Shown here: positions 46,035 through 55,476 of the stretch, in pieces
Layout: each line of letters opens with the position of its first letter
How positions within the stretch are numbered: position 1 is the first letter of the stretch
Origin: Pseudomonadota bacterium
GTDB taxonomy: Bacteria; Pseudomonadota; Alphaproteobacteria; Caulobacterales; Aquidulcibacteraceae
Assembly: GCA_020161405.1 (NCBI GenBank)
Contig: JAIUOD010000003.1
Coordinates: 467,392-531,391 of the forward strand
Reading direction: 5' to 3'
Length of the DNA stretch: 64,000 nucleotides
Made by a program: the position numbers and the translations under genes
The notes under the pieces: model-generated
What the model was told of the DNA's origin: nothing
The model's database searches: none
Seen by the model: only the letters and a program-made list of their open reading frames with translations

Positions 46035-48650
46035 ATGCAAGTCGTAATCGTTGAATCACCCGCAAAAGCGAAAACAATCAATAAATATCTTGGCAAAGAT
46101 TATGACGTAATCGCAAGTTTTGGTCATGTTCGCGATTTGCCATCCAAAGATGGTTCGGTTGAGCCTGAAAAAGACTTTGCTATGCATTTTGAATCAGATA
46201 GCCGCGGCAAAGAAAAAATAAAGGCAATCATTGATTTAGTTAAAAAATCAAATGGCGTAATCCTTGCAACCGACCCCGATAGAGAGGGTGAGGCCATTTC
46301 ATGGCATATTGTTGAAATTTTGCGCGATAAGAAGCTATTGGGCAAAATTCCTGTTTCGCGTGTTACATTCAATGCCATTACAAAAACTGCAGTTCTTGAG
46401 GCTATGGCAAACCCGCGTGAGATTAATCAAGAATTGGTCGATGCCTATTTGGCGCGCCGCGCAATTGATTATCTTGTTGGCTTTGAATTATCGCCTGTTT
46501 TATGGCGCAAACTACCAGGGGCACGTTCTGCAGGTCGCGTTCAATCCGTAACCCTTCGCCTTGTAGTTGAGCGTGAGCAAGAAATCGAAGATTTCATCAC
46601 CCAAGAATATTGGTCAATAATTGCCAATGGTAAATCGACAAGTTCGATGCCTTTTGATGTTCGCCTTGTAAATTTAAACGGCAAAAAACTTGGCAAATAT
46701 GATATTGCCAATGAGGCGATGGCAAAAGCTGCTGCCGAACAAATTAAAAAATCCAATTATGTAGTTGGTAATGTTGAACAAAAACCACAAAAAAGAAACC
46801 CATTCGCCCCTTTTACAACCTCAACCCTTCAACAAGAAGCTGCGCGCAAACTTGGCTTTTCAACCAAGCGCACAATGGAAATTGCGCAAAAATTATATGA
46901 AGGCGTTGATATTGGCGGTGAAACCGTCGGTCTTATAACTTATATGCGTACTGATGGCGTTGATATGGCGCCAGAGGCGATACAAAGCGCGCGTAATTAT
47001 ATTGAAAACAAATATAGTTCGCCATATTTGCCGCGTACTCCGCGCCTTTATCAATCCAAAGCCAAAAACGCCCAAGAAGCGCACGAGGCCATTCGCCCAA
47101 CCGATATGATGCGCGAACCATCAAGACTGCGCCTAGACCCTGATATGGCGCGCCTTTATGATTTAATTTGGAAACGCGCGGTGGCAAGCCAGATGGAAGC
47201 TGCCGAATTTATGCGTACTACAATTGATATTGAGGCGACAGATAAAAATTCAACCCTTCGTGCCAATGGGCAAGTTGTGGTTTTTGAAGGCTATCAAGCG
47301 CTTTATCAAGAAGGTGTTGACGAAAAAGAAGATGATGAAAATGCCCGCCTTCCCGCCCTTAAAGTCGGCGAAGAAATTGGCGTCTCTAACATAAAGCCAA
47401 ACCAGCATTTCACCGAACCGCCGCCACGTTACAGTGAGGCGACATTGGTCAAAAAAATGGAAGAATTGGGAATTGGAAGGCCATCAACCTATTCTTCAAC
47501 CCTATCGGTTCTGCAAGACCGTGAATATATGAAACTCGAAAAAGGGCGTTTCCACCCTGAAACCAAAGGGCGTTTGGTTATTGCCTTTTTGGAATCTTTC
47601 TTTGGTAAATATGTTGAATATGGCTTTACCGCCGATCTTGAAGAAAAACTTGATTTGGTTTCCGCCGGTTCTTTGGAATGGAAAAAGCTTCTGCGTGAGT
47701 TTTGGATTGATTTTCATGGCGGTATTACCGACATGGCGGATGTTCGCATCACCCAAGTTATTGATGAATTAAATGGTCGCCTTGAAAATTATCTTTTCCC
47801 TAAAGTTGATGGCGTAAATTCACGCACCTGCCCACAATGTGGCAGTGGAACTTTAAGCCTTAAAATTTCGCGTTATGGTTCATTCACTGGTTGTTCAAAT
47901 TACCCTGAATGTAAATTTACACGCCAATTGGGTGGTGATAATGAAACCTCAAATGGCGAAAATGGGGATGTTGAATTAGGCATAGATGACACAAGAGGCC
48001 TTGCAGTTTTATTGCGCAATGGGCGTTTTGGTTATTATGTTCAATTAGGTGAAGACCCTGAAAAAGGCAGCAAGGAAAAGCCAAAACGCGCTTCATTGCC
48101 AAAGGGTTGGGTACCCGATGCCATGACTTTTGAAAAAGCCATGCAATTATTATCTTTACCGCGCACAATCGGGCAACACCCTGAAGACGGCAAAGATATT
48201 GTCACAAATATTGGGCGTTTTGGGCCATATATTTTGCATGATGGCACTTATGCCAATCTTCCTGATGTCAACGAGATATTTGAAATTGGTATAAATCGAG
48301 CGGTTGATTTACTTGCACAAAAACGTGCAGGTGGCGGGCGCGGCGCACGTTCTGCCCCTGCGGCTTTAAAAGAACTTGGGCAAAATAGCGATGGTGTTGA
48401 GGTTAAACTTATGTCGGGTCGTTATGGACCTTATGTAACCGATGGCACAACTAATGCGACTTTGCCAAAGGATGTGCCTCAAGATAGTTTAACGCTTGAA
48501 ATTGCAATCGGACTTTTGGCGGCGCGTGCCGCGTTAGGCCCTGCAAAAAAGGGGCGTAAAGCGCCAACTAAGAAAACTGCGGCGAAAAAAGCACCCGCTA
48601 AAAAAGCCACAACTAAAAAAACCACCACAGCTAAAAAGGTAAAATCTTGA
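46035..48650 (+). CDS. topA: DNA topoisomerase I
   Basis: The 871-residue type IA enzyme has the TOPRIM motifs (VIVESPAKAKTINKYLG, ATDPDREGEAISWH), the active-site tyrosine in GLITYMRTDG, a C4 zinc ribbon (CPQCGSGTLSL...CSNYPEC) and repeated C-terminal domains. It ends in a lysine/alanine-rich tail of KKxxAKK type. It relaxes negative supercoils. Its TGA overlaps the TTG start of rnr, so the two are coupled. Confidence 0.97.
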   Translation: MQVVIVESPAKAKTINKYLGKDYDVIASFGHVRDLPSKDGSVEPEKDFAMHFESDSRGKEKIKAIIDLVKKSNGVILATDPDREGEAISWHIVEILRDKKLLGKIPVSRVTFNAITKTAVLEAMANPREINQELVDAYLARRAIDYLVGFELSPVLWRKLPGARSAGRVQSVTLRLVVEREQEIEDFITQEYWSIIANGKSTSSMPFDVRLVNLNGKKLGKYDIANEAMAKAAAEQIKKSNYVVGNVEQKPQKRNPFAPFTTSTLQQEAARKLGFSTKRTMEIAQKLYEGVDIGGETVGLITYMRTDGVDMAPEAIQSARNYIENKYSSPYLPRTPRLYQSKAKNAQEAHEAIRPTDMMREPSRLRLDPDMARLYDLIWKRAVASQMEAAEFMRTTIDIEATDKNSTLRANGQVVVFEGYQALYQEGVDEKEDDENARLPALKVGEEIGVSNIKPNQHFTEPPPRYSEATLVKKMEELGIGRPSTYSSTLSVLQDREYMKLEKGRFHPETKGRLVIAFLESFFGKYVEYGFTADLEEKLDLVSAGSLEWKKLLREFWIDFHGGITDMADVRITQVIDELNGRLENYLFPKVDGVNSRTCPQCGSGTLSLKISRYGSFTGCSNYPECKFTRQLGGDNETSNGENGDVELGIDDTRGLAVLLRNGRFGYYVQLGEDPEKGSKEKPKRASLPKGWVPDAMTFEKAMQLLSLPRTIGQHPEDGKDIVTNIGRFGPYILHDGTYANLPDVNEIFEIGINRAVDLLAQKRAGGGRGARSAPAALKELGQNSDGVEVKLMSGRYGPYVTDGTTNATLPKDVPQDSLTLEIAIGLLAARAALGPAKKGRKAPTKKTAAKKAPAKKATTKKTTTAKKVKS

Positions 48651-50947
48651 GCAAGAAAATTATCAAGAAGGTAAAAAGAAGCCACAAGGAATTTCCTATT
48701 CTTGATAAAACCAATTTGCTTAAGTTTATTGAACAATCGGGCGGGCATATTCAAAAGCGCGACATTGCCAATCACTTTAATATAAAGGGTGATGAGAGGC
48801 GCAAATTAAATGCCATGTTACGCGATTTGGATGCATCAGGTGAATTAAATCTAAAACGCCGCAAAGAAGTTTCAAGTTTTGGCGCACCGCCCAAATCATC
48901 AATCTATCAAGCTATTGAAGTTGATGAACATGGCGATTTATGGTGTCGCCAAGTTGGCGATGAAGGCCTTATTGGCTCTAAATTCATTGTCGCAATGTCT
49001 TTTGGACGTGACAAAGGAGATAGTGTTGGGATTGGCGAAAGATTTGTTGGCGTATCCCGCAAGTCGAAAATTGACGAAAAGTTTGAAATCAAGATAATAA
49101 AGAAATTGGGCGCTACTGTTTCGCGCCTATTCGGGGTCTTGCATCTTGAACCCAATCAAGTAGGTCGAATTATCCCTGCCGATAGGAAAAACAAGCATGA
49201 ATTAATGGTCTTGCCACAGCATTTGAATGATGCGCAAAATGGTGATTTGGTTGCGTGCCGTGAATTACCACAGCGCGGCTTTGGCCCACGTAAATGCGAA
49301 ATTTTGGAAATTTTTGGCAAAGTTTCAGATCCAAAATCAGCGTCAATCCTTGCCATTGCCGCACATAATATTCCAACGGGCTTTACAGAAGAAGAAGAGG
49401 CGCAGGCAAATAGCGCCACCCCCGCCCCACTCGAGTATCGCAAAGATTTGCGCAATATACCCTTTGTTACAATCGACCCCGATGATGCACGTGACCATGA
49501 TGATGCCGTCTATGCAGAGGCAACAGCAAATGGCCATAAAATCTGGGTCGCGATTGCCGACGTTGCACATTATGTGACACATGGTTCACCCCTTGATAAA
49601 GGCAGTATAAAGCGCGGTAATTCGGTCTATTTCCCTGATAGGGTTGTGCCAATGCTGCCGTTTAAATTATCGGCAGATTTGTGTTCTTTACGCGAAAATG
49701 AAGATAGACCGTGTTTGGCGGTTGAAATTAATGTTGATAATCATGGCATTTTGAAAGATTTCAAATTCTATCGCGGACTTATGAAATCTGTTGCCCGCCT
49801 TACCTATACACAGGCGCAATTTGCGATTGATGGAAAAGGCGATGAAAAAACCCTACCATTATTAGATAAAGTCCTTCGCCCTTTATGGGCGGCATATGGC
49901 GCTTTAAAGCATGAGCGTGATGGGCGTGCGCCATTAGAAATTGAAAGTTCGGAACGACGAATTGAAATGTCGCCCGAAGGTAAAATTCTTTCGATTACAC
50001 AAAAAGAGCGTTTTGACGCCCATAAATTAATCGAAGAATTTATGATTCTTGCAAATGTTTGCGCCGCAACCGCAGTAATGAACAAAAATGCGCCTTTAAT
50101 TTACCGTGTACATGACACACCAAGTGCGACAAAAATCGCAAGCCTTGGTGATTTTCTGGCAAGTCTTGATATTAGATGGGCAAAAGGTGAGGTTGTGAAA
50201 CCTGCGCGCTTCAACCGAATTTTGCATTTGGCAAAAGAGGGTGAAAACTTCCAAACCATTAATGAAATGGTACTTCGCACACAGGCGCAGGCGGTTTATG
50301 ATACTGATAATATCGGGCATTTTGGTTTGCAATTACAAAAATATGCCCATTTTACCTCGCCAATTCGCCGCTATGCCGATTTGTGCGTACACCGCACATT
50401 GATTGATGTTTTGGGTTTGGGAGGCGAAGGTTATGGCGCGCGCAAGCCAACATTGCCCGAACTTCAAAGAATTGCACAAACCATATCGGATTGCGAACGC
50501 CGTGCAATGGCGGCGGAGCGCGATGCAACCGATAGATATTTGGCGGCCTTTTTATCCGAACGTATTGGCGCAATTTTTGAAGGTCGTATCACATCGGTTG
50601 CTGGCTTTGGGGTTTTTGTTCGTCTTGATGAAACAATGGGCGATGGTTTGGTTCCTGTTTCCCATTTGGGCGATGAATATTTCTTTTTGGATGAGGCGGC
50701 ACGCACATTAATTGGAACCCAATCGGGCGATAGATGGCAATTGGGAATGAAAGTTCGCGTTCGCCTTTTGGAGGCGGCGCCTATTACTGGCGGCCTTATG
50801 TTCGATATGGTTTCCGAACCTAAGAAAGGCCCTGTTCCAAAAGGGCGCAATATGGGTATGCAAAGGCAAAATGATAGGTTTAAACGCCAAAAAAGCGGTT
50901 TGCCACGCGGTGTTTCACGCAAACCAAGCGGTAAAAAGAGACGTTAG
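48647..50947 (+). CDS. rnr: Ribonuclease R, TTG start
   Basis: The 766-residue exoribonuclease has an N-terminal helix-turn-helix-like region, a cold-shock domain, the RNB core with TIDPDDARDHDDAVYAE and HFTSPIRRYADLCVHR, and an S1 domain (FEGRITSVAGFGVFVRLDE). A basic tail ends GVSRKPSGKKRR. It digests structured RNA from the 3' end. It begins with TTG inside the topA stop (TTGA). Confidence 0.95.
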   Translation: MSKKIIKKVKRSHKEFPILDKTNLLKFIEQSGGHIQKRDIANHFNIKGDERRKLNAMLRDLDASGELNLKRRKEVSSFGAPPKSSIYQAIEVDEHGDLWCRQVGDEGLIGSKFIVAMSFGRDKGDSVGIGERFVGVSRKSKIDEKFEIKIIKKLGATVSRLFGVLHLEPNQVGRIIPADRKNKHELMVLPQHLNDAQNGDLVACRELPQRGFGPRKCEILEIFGKVSDPKSASILAIAAHNIPTGFTEEEEAQANSATPAPLEYRKDLRNIPFVTIDPDDARDHDDAVYAEATANGHKIWVAIADVAHYVTHGSPLDKGSIKRGNSVYFPDRVVPMLPFKLSADLCSLRENEDRPCLAVEINVDNHGILKDFKFYRGLMKSVARLTYTQAQFAIDGKGDEKTLPLLDKVLRPLWAAYGALKHERDGRAPLEIESSERRIEMSPEGKILSITQKERFDAHKLIEEFMILANVCAATAVMNKNAPLIYRVHDTPSATKIASLGDFLASLDIRWAKGEVVKPARFNRILHLAKEGENFQTINEMVLRTQAQAVYDTDNIGHFGLQLQKYAHFTSPIRRYADLCVHRTLIDVLGLGGEGYGARKPTLPELQRIAQTISDCERRAMAAERDATDRYLAAFLSERIGAIFEGRITSVAGFGVFVRLDETMGDGLVPVSHLGDEYFFLDEAARTLIGTQSGDRWQLGMKVRVRLLEAAPITGGLMFDMVSEPKKGPVPKGRNMGMQRQNDRFKRQKSGLPRGVSRKPSGKKRR

Positions 50948-50971
50948 ATTTTTTTGCCGCGTTTATTATCC

Positions 50972-51001
50972 AAAAAACCGTCTCCCAATTTTTGGGAAAC
51001 G
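50972..51001 (-). terminator. Rho-independent terminator after tatC
   Basis: On the minus strand a hairpin (CGT, one mismatch, TCCCAA arm and its complement, 3-base loop) is followed by GTTTTTT, 3 bases after the tatC stop. It may also end rnr transcription weakly. Confidence 0.75.
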
Positions 51002-51003
51002 CT

Positions 51004-51831
51004 TTAATTATCTTTCGGTTCAACCAATTTGGCGACAAATGCACCACCATAATAAAGTGCAACCAATGGTGCAGCCATTAAAAGCTGGCTAATCATATCT
51101 GGTGGTGTGATAAAGGCAGAAAGCGTTACAATGCCCAAAATCGCATAACGCCCAGATTTAAGCCACGTATCCCCACTAACAATTCCAATCTTTGAAAGAA
51201 TTGACTGGATAACAGGTATTTGAAAGCAAATACCAAAGGCCAAAATAATCGTAGTTATAAGATGAATATAATCAGAGATTTTACCTTGATAAGTAACACC
51301 AACACCCGAAACAGTTTGCTTGACTTCAAGACGCAATGAAAAGTTCATAATCATTGGCATTGCAACATAATATGCCATCGCCGCGCCTGCGACAAAAAGA
51401 ATAGGTGATACAATCAAAAACGGCAAAAATGCATGTTTTTCGTGCGAATAAAGACCAGGGGCAACAAAGCTATATAATTGAAACGCCAAAACTGGAAAGG
51501 CCAACACAATACCGCCAAAAATGGCAATATCCATTTGCGCAAAGAACGGCTCCATTGGTGCGGTATAAATAAGCGCAAGGCCTTTTTGTAAAGCATCAAT
51601 ACCCTTAATCTGAATTGCCGCAGTTTTATATGGAATAAGCAGAAATTCTAAAACAGGCGTCCAAAAATAAAAGCAAATGCCAAAACCAATGAAAATTGCC
51701 AAAACGCTCCAAAATATGCGATTTCGAAGTTCAACTAAATGATCCATCAATGGCGCGCGCGATGCCTCAATCGCCTCTTCATCATGCGTTAAAGCAGGTT
51801 CATTAATTGGTGCAGGAAGATTATCACTCAT
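51004..51831 (-). CDS. tatC: Sec-independent protein translocase TatC
   Basis: The 275-residue protein has six membrane helices and the TatC signature near the start, MDHLVELRNRIFW, plus FVAPGLYSHEK. It is the receptor for twin-arginine signals. Its start overlaps the end of tatB by 8 bases. The M48 lipoprotein at 22.5 kb is one likely substrate in this window. Confidence 0.96.
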   Translation of the reverse strand: MSDNLPAPINEPALTHDEEAIEASRAPLMDHLVELRNRIFWSVLAIFIGFGICFYFWTPVLEFLLIPYKTAAIQIKGIDALQKGLALIYTAPMEPFFAQMDIAIFGGIVLAFPVLAFQLYSFVAPGLYSHEKHAFLPFLIVSPILFVAGAAMAYYVAMPMIMNFSLRLEVKQTVSGVGVTYQGKISDYIHLITTIILAFGICFQIPVIQSILSKIGIVSGDTWLKSGRYAILGIVTLSAFITPPDMISQLLMAAPLVALYYGGAFVAKLVEPKDN

Positions 51832-52240
51832 TGGTGTTTACAACTTTTTTGGCGCGCGGTTTGCGGGGCTTTTTTGGTTTTGGCTCTTCAATTGGCGCTT
51901 GTATTTGTGCAGGCTCTTCTTTGGCAAATTCGTGTTCAGTTGCAGGGTTTGGATTCATATAATTTTCACCCAAACTTGTGGCGCTTTCAATTTCGCGCTT
52001 TATGTCATTGATTGGGTTTAATTGTTTTAATGAATCAATTTCTTGGCGCAATGAATCAAGTTCTGATTGCCTTGCAAGTTCATCAAAATTATGGCGAAAA
52101 TCACTTGCCATGTCGCGTAATTTACGCGTCCATTCGCCAAGTTTACGCATTACAATTGGTAAATCCTTTGGCCCAACAACCAATAATGCCACCACAACGA
52201 TGACAATCCACTCGCTTACGCCTACGCCGTCTGACCACAT
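51824..52240 (-). CDS. tatB: Sec-independent protein translocase TatB
   Basis: The 138-residue protein starts MWSDGVGVSEWIVIVVVALLV with the VGPKDLPIVMRKLGEW hinge and amphipathic helix typical of alphaproteobacterial TatB. The C-terminal half is Pro/Lys/Glu-rich and unstructured. It partners TatC in signal recognition. It follows tatA by 20 bases. Confidence 0.93.
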   Translation of the reverse strand: MWSDGVGVSEWIVIVVVALLVVGPKDLPIVMRKLGEWTRKLRDMASDFRHNFDELARQSELDSLRQEIDSLKQLNPINDIKREIESATSLGENYMNPNPATEHEFAKEEPAQIQAPIEEPKPKKPRKPRAKKVVNTNE

Positions 52241-52260
52241 ATTATTTCCAGAATTTGCCT

Positions 52261-52497
52261 TTAGGCTTGGGTTTTATCTTTATTTACCGATGCGTCAATT
52301 GTCTTTTCATCATTTAAGCGCGGCGCATCACTTGGCGCTTTTGGTTCATCCTCAAGACCTTTTTTAAAGCCTTTAATGCCTTGCGCAAAATCAGTCATAA
52401 TGCCTGATAATTTTCCCCTTCCGCCAAAAAGAACAACCACAACAACCAAAATCAACAATAATTGCATCAAGCCAGGTGCGTGCATAAATGCCTCCAA
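52261..52497 (-). CDS. tatA: Sec-independent protein translocase TatA
   Basis: The 78-residue protein has one membrane helix ([17 protein letters not shown]), the hinge [23 protein letters not shown] and a polar tail. TatA forms the pore that moves folded proteins. GGAGG precedes the ATG. In most alphaproteobacteria it follows scpB directly; here about 2.2 kb of other DNA lies between. Confidence 0.94.
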   Translation of the reverse strand: MEAFMHAPGLMQLLLILVVVVVLFGGRGKLSGIMTDFAQGIKGFKKGLEDEPKAPSDAPRLNDEKTIDASVNKDKTQA

Positions 52498-52652
52498 AAA
52501 ACACTTTTAAAATAACTTTATGACTTTAGACCATAATTTTTCCAACACAAAGCGATTTTGACGGTTCATTAAAGATTTTTTATTTTGAATCTTATAATTT
52601 CTCGGCTGTCATTGCGCGTTCATTGCGCGGGCTTGGTTGATTATTCTTCGAG

Positions 52653-52673
52653 ATCGCGCAACAAGTGCGCGAT
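52653..52673. repeat. GC-rich hairpin in A+T-rich context
   Basis: A perfect 8-bp stem with a 5-base loop. Its outer flanks (CGAG before, GACATGG after) resemble short dispersed palindromes common in alphaproteobacterial intergenic DNA. No T tract follows. Confidence 0.5.
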
Positions 52674-52704
52674 GACATGGTTTTTATAATTTTCGCACTC
52701 CCTT

Positions 52705-52797
52705 AAAATGTTGACATTTGTTGACATTTTTTACCCTCAAAAATGTTATCAATTGTAATCATTCCCCTTTAAAATGTTAGGAAATGTTAGCAATTTG
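52705..52797. repeat. Three 10-bp phased tandem motif pairs (locus 2)
   Basis: Three pairs of 10-bp units follow one another: TGTTGACATT twice (52709-52728), TGTTATCAAT-TGTAATCATT (from 52744) and TGTTAGGAAA-TGTTAGCAAT (from 52774). Each is preceded by AAAA. They match the pair at 41389-41408. The 10-bp spacing places each pair on the same face of the helix. Confidence 0.65.
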
Positions 52798-52970
52798 GGA
52801 AAACCTGATTGCCAACAATGATTTTATTATAAAGATAAAGCATAAGGCGTGGATAGGCCTGATTTACAACTTATCACTATAAAACAATGCGCACAAACCT
52901 ATGGTATTTTTGTAGTTTTCGATATTAAAAAGACACCACAGTAAGTGAGTTTATATGGAAATTATAAAAA

Positions 52971-53810
52971 TCACATGCATTGAATTGGTATTGAAATATC
53001 ACCCTTAGTTTGCGTCATAATTTTATCAAAAAACTTTTTTATTTCAGGGTCAATTGGATTATTTTTGTAGGATTTCGCAAAACACCATAATAAACCGATG
53101 CGTGTTTTATCATGAAATTTATCATCTTCTCTAATTGTGAATTGAACTTCTTTCTTTAAGTCCCAATATGCTTTTCCCATGCCTCCCTCAAGAGTAGCGT
53201 AGGGATTATCACCGACCATCACTTGACGAACATATAAATCATAAGCCATTTTTTCTTCTTCCAAACCTCCACCATAATTCGGGCTAGGAACAACATCTAT
53301 AGAATAAATAAATTGCAGTATTTCAGGGAAATACAAATCCCTAGCAACATCAATTAATCCCTTGTTATTTGACTGATTTAAAAATGATGTTTTTGGCTGT
53401 ATATTAAAACAAACAAGTGCAGGTGAAATTAAAACATAGGTATCATAATAAAATGGCCTTACTAATTCGGAATCAGGCTTCTCTTTCAAGCCTTTTTCAA
53501 TCAAATTAGATAATCTTTTGTAAGCTTCTTTCTCCTTTGCACTTGAAGATGGTGAATTTGGATTACAATCATAAAGATATTCAACGCTGTGGTCTTTAAT
53601 TAAATTAAGATAGTAATTTATATCTATAAGACACTTCAAAATGCCATCAGATTCACGCGCGCGCCCCGAACAAGACCCAAAATTTTTATCTTTTTCAATA
53701 TGAATAATCGCTTTGTTCAAAGATTTTCTCGATAAATCGCCATTAACTCCCCCTGAAATGGAAGCACAGCCAGACAATGTTAAGATGAAAATTAAAACAA
53801 ATTTGTTCAT
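52971..53810 (-). CDS. Putative lipoprotein of unknown function
   Basis: The 279-residue protein has a short signal peptide with lipobox LSGC (Cys15). Six more cysteines are spread through the chain (GSCSG, LKCLI, YDCNPN, LVCFN, LWCFA, IQCM), fitting a disulphide-bonded periplasmic domain. No family is recognised. The ribosome binding site GAGGAATGAG lies at the end of the gene just upstream, 6 bases away, so the two are co-expressed. The pair interrupts the usual scpB-tatA junction. Confidence 0.65.
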   Translation of the reverse strand: MNKFVLIFILTLSGCASISGGVNGDLSRKSLNKAIIHIEKDKNFGSCSGRARESDGILKCLIDINYYLNLIKDHSVEYLYDCNPNSPSSSAKEKEAYKRLSNLIEKGLKEKPDSELVRPFYYDTYVLISPALVCFNIQPKTSFLNQSNNKGLIDVARDLYFPEILQFIYSIDVVPSPNYGGGLEEEKMAYDLYVRQVMVGDNPYATLEGGMGKAYWDLKKEVQFTIREDDKFHDKTRIGLLWCFAKSYKNNPIDPEIKKFFDKIMTQTKGDISIPIQCM

Positions 53811-53816
53811 AATTTC

Positions 53817-54644
53817 TCATTCCTCATAAGTATTCCTTAATTTCCAAATCATCCAAATTGGCCGACTTGGATCTTCAATTATTGACTGACTTATTTCAGG
53901 TTCCCACATTTTATTATACTTTATTGCATTATCTTCTTTAGTGTAACCAGGTAGGGTATATGTTCTTGTTATAAAGCCGCATGTATCAATAAAATAAGCT
54001 AAATAATTGGAACCTCCCTGCGAAGGATAATATACCGCCTTCCCAATTTCATTTTGAAAGATGCCCAATTCTTTTTTGTCCTTGTCAAAAGCACTAATCC
54101 TCATTGGAGAATTTGGGTCATCGCCGCCATTTGGGATTTCATCTGATACTATTTTGCGAATTATTTTTTTTGACATCTCTCTTGAGTTTTGGCGCATTAT
54201 TTCGTTTTTTTTATAGAGATATGGTGTTCGTGCAATATATTTGCCGATTTCATAACCTATATTTCCACCAGTATCCGCATCTAAATCCACGGCCCCAATT
54301 AATAAATTAGAACCTATACATTTGCGTTGCTTATCTGAAAGCATTATTTCACTAGTTTTTATACGCTTCTCTAGTGTCGTATTTGTACAATCATCAAATA
54401 ATTTCTTTGTATTTAATATTGCTTCATGTTTTATTTGATTAACTGAATCTTCAAAGAGAGACCCTGGATACCCATTGTTTAAAAAGCAGGTTTTCTTATA
54501 TTTTTCCTCATGCATCTTGTCTTTATAAATCATGCTATTAAAAACTTTATAGCCATAACCATGCTTCTCTTTCTCGCAATGAGTAAGAATAATAGAAGAT
54601 ATAAATAATATTATGATTGAAGCAATAATTTTGAATTGTGCCAT
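53817..54644 (-). CDS. Putative exported protein of unknown function
   Basis: From ATG 54644 the protein has 275 residues with a hydrophobic N-terminal segment ending IILTHC; the histidine before Cys23 is unusual for a lipobox, so lipidation is uncertain. The body is rich in Lys, Asn and Tyr and holds further cysteines (KKTCFLNN, DDCTN, RKCIG, DTCGF). A segment LIGAVDLDADTGGNIGYEIGKYIA looks membrane-like or surface-inserting. No family is recognised. First gene of the two-gene insert; an upstream in-frame start at 54677 is less likely. Confidence 0.6.
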   Translation of the reverse strand: MAQFKIIASIIILFISSIILTHCEKEKHGYGYKVFNSMIYKDKMHEEKYKKTCFLNNGYPGSLFEDSVNQIKHEAILNTKKLFDDCTNTTLEKRIKTSEIMLSDKQRKCIGSNLLIGAVDLDADTGGNIGYEIGKYIARTPYLYKKNEIMRQNSREMSKKIIRKIVSDEIPNGGDDPNSPMRISAFDKDKKELGIFQNEIGKAVYYPSQGGSNYLAYFIDTCGFITRTYTLPGYTKEDNAIKYNKMWEPEISQSIIEDPSRPIWMIWKLRNTYEE

Positions 54645-54735
54645 ATATCTTAGTCTAAATACATAATATAAAACCAATAATTGATTTTATATACTAACCT
54701 AAATTTATGACTATAGATAATATTTGTAATTAACA

Positions 54736-55476
54736 CTATTCAAAAAAATCCTGAACGAAATCGCTTTCGTTAGTTTCGAAAGGATTTTCTATGATTTCGT
54801 CGTCATTTTGGATGTTTTGGCTTGGGCGGGGGACTTCGAAATCTTTTGGTAGATTTGCACTTAATATGCCTTGGGCTTGAAGTTCGGTTTTGCCCGGTAA
54901 ATCATCAAGACCTGAAAGATTAAAATGCGCCAAAAATTCATTTGTTGTTCGATACGTAAGGGGTTTTCCGGGGCTTCTGCGTCTTGCGCCGGGGCGAACC
55001 CATTTGATTTCCATCAATAAATCCAATGTTCCGCGCGATAAAGAAACGCCGCGTATTTCCTCAATTTCGGCGCGTGTGCATGGTTGGTGATAGGCAATGA
55101 TTGCCAAAGTTTCCAATGCAGCACGCGATAATTTTCGTGGCTCTTCCTTATGTTCTTCTAAAATGGGTGCAAGGTCAAAAGCAGTTTGAAAGCGCCAACC
55201 ACCGCCAGTTTCAATCAATTGCACCCCACGCCCAACATAATGGCGTTTAAGGCGCGCAAGGGCCGAACCAATATCAACCCCCTCACCCAATCTTGCCGCC
55301 AAATCCTGGGCACGTAATGGGATTGGGGAAGCGAATAATAAAGCTTCTATTTGTCTTTCTACTTGGTCAATATTTTTTGCCAAAAATTCGGCAGTATCAA
55401 CCAAATCAAGTTTTTGACGTGCCAAATCCTTTATGGCGCGGGCAATTTCTTGTTCTGTATTCGGTTCATCACTCAT
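54736..55476 (-). CDS. scpB: Segregation and condensation protein B
   Basis: The 246-residue protein has two winged helices typical of ScpB: VERQIEALLFASPIPLRAQDLA and the LETLAIIAYHQPCTRAEIEEIRGV core. It binds ScpA and SMC to compact the chromosome. Its ATG overlaps the scpA stop as ATGA. The acidic C-terminal tail extends about 50 residues beyond the folded part. Confidence 0.95.
   Translation of the reverse strand: MSDEPNTEQEIARAIKDLARQKLDLVDTAEFLAKNIDQVERQIEALLFASPIPLRAQDLAARLGEGVDIGSALARLKRHYVGRGVQLIETGGGWRFQTAFDLAPILEEHKEEPRKLSRAALETLAIIAYHQPCTRAEIEEIRGVSLSRGTLDLLMEIKWVRPGARRRSPGKPLTYRTTNEFLAHFNLSGLDDLPGKTELQAQGILSANLPKDFEVPRPSQNIQNDDEIIENPFETNESDFVQDFFE

Larger units (their letters stand above)
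52498..52970. other. Gene-free stretch upstream of tatA
   Basis: No credible gene is visible in these 473 bases. They contain two copies of CATTGCGCG near 52611-52629, a GC-rich hairpin (ATCGCGCA / TGCGCGAT, 52653-52673), the phased tandem motifs at 52705-52797, and presumably the tatA promoter, which I could not place. The region looks like accumulated repeat debris at the edge of an insertion. Confidence 0.6.

Noticed and set aside
52971-54677. Toxin-antitoxin or defence pair in the scpB-tatA insert
   Set aside because: Both proteins are around 280 residues with export signals and cysteines, unlike toxin-antitoxin pairs, and no nuclease, ATPase or membrane-pore motif is visible.
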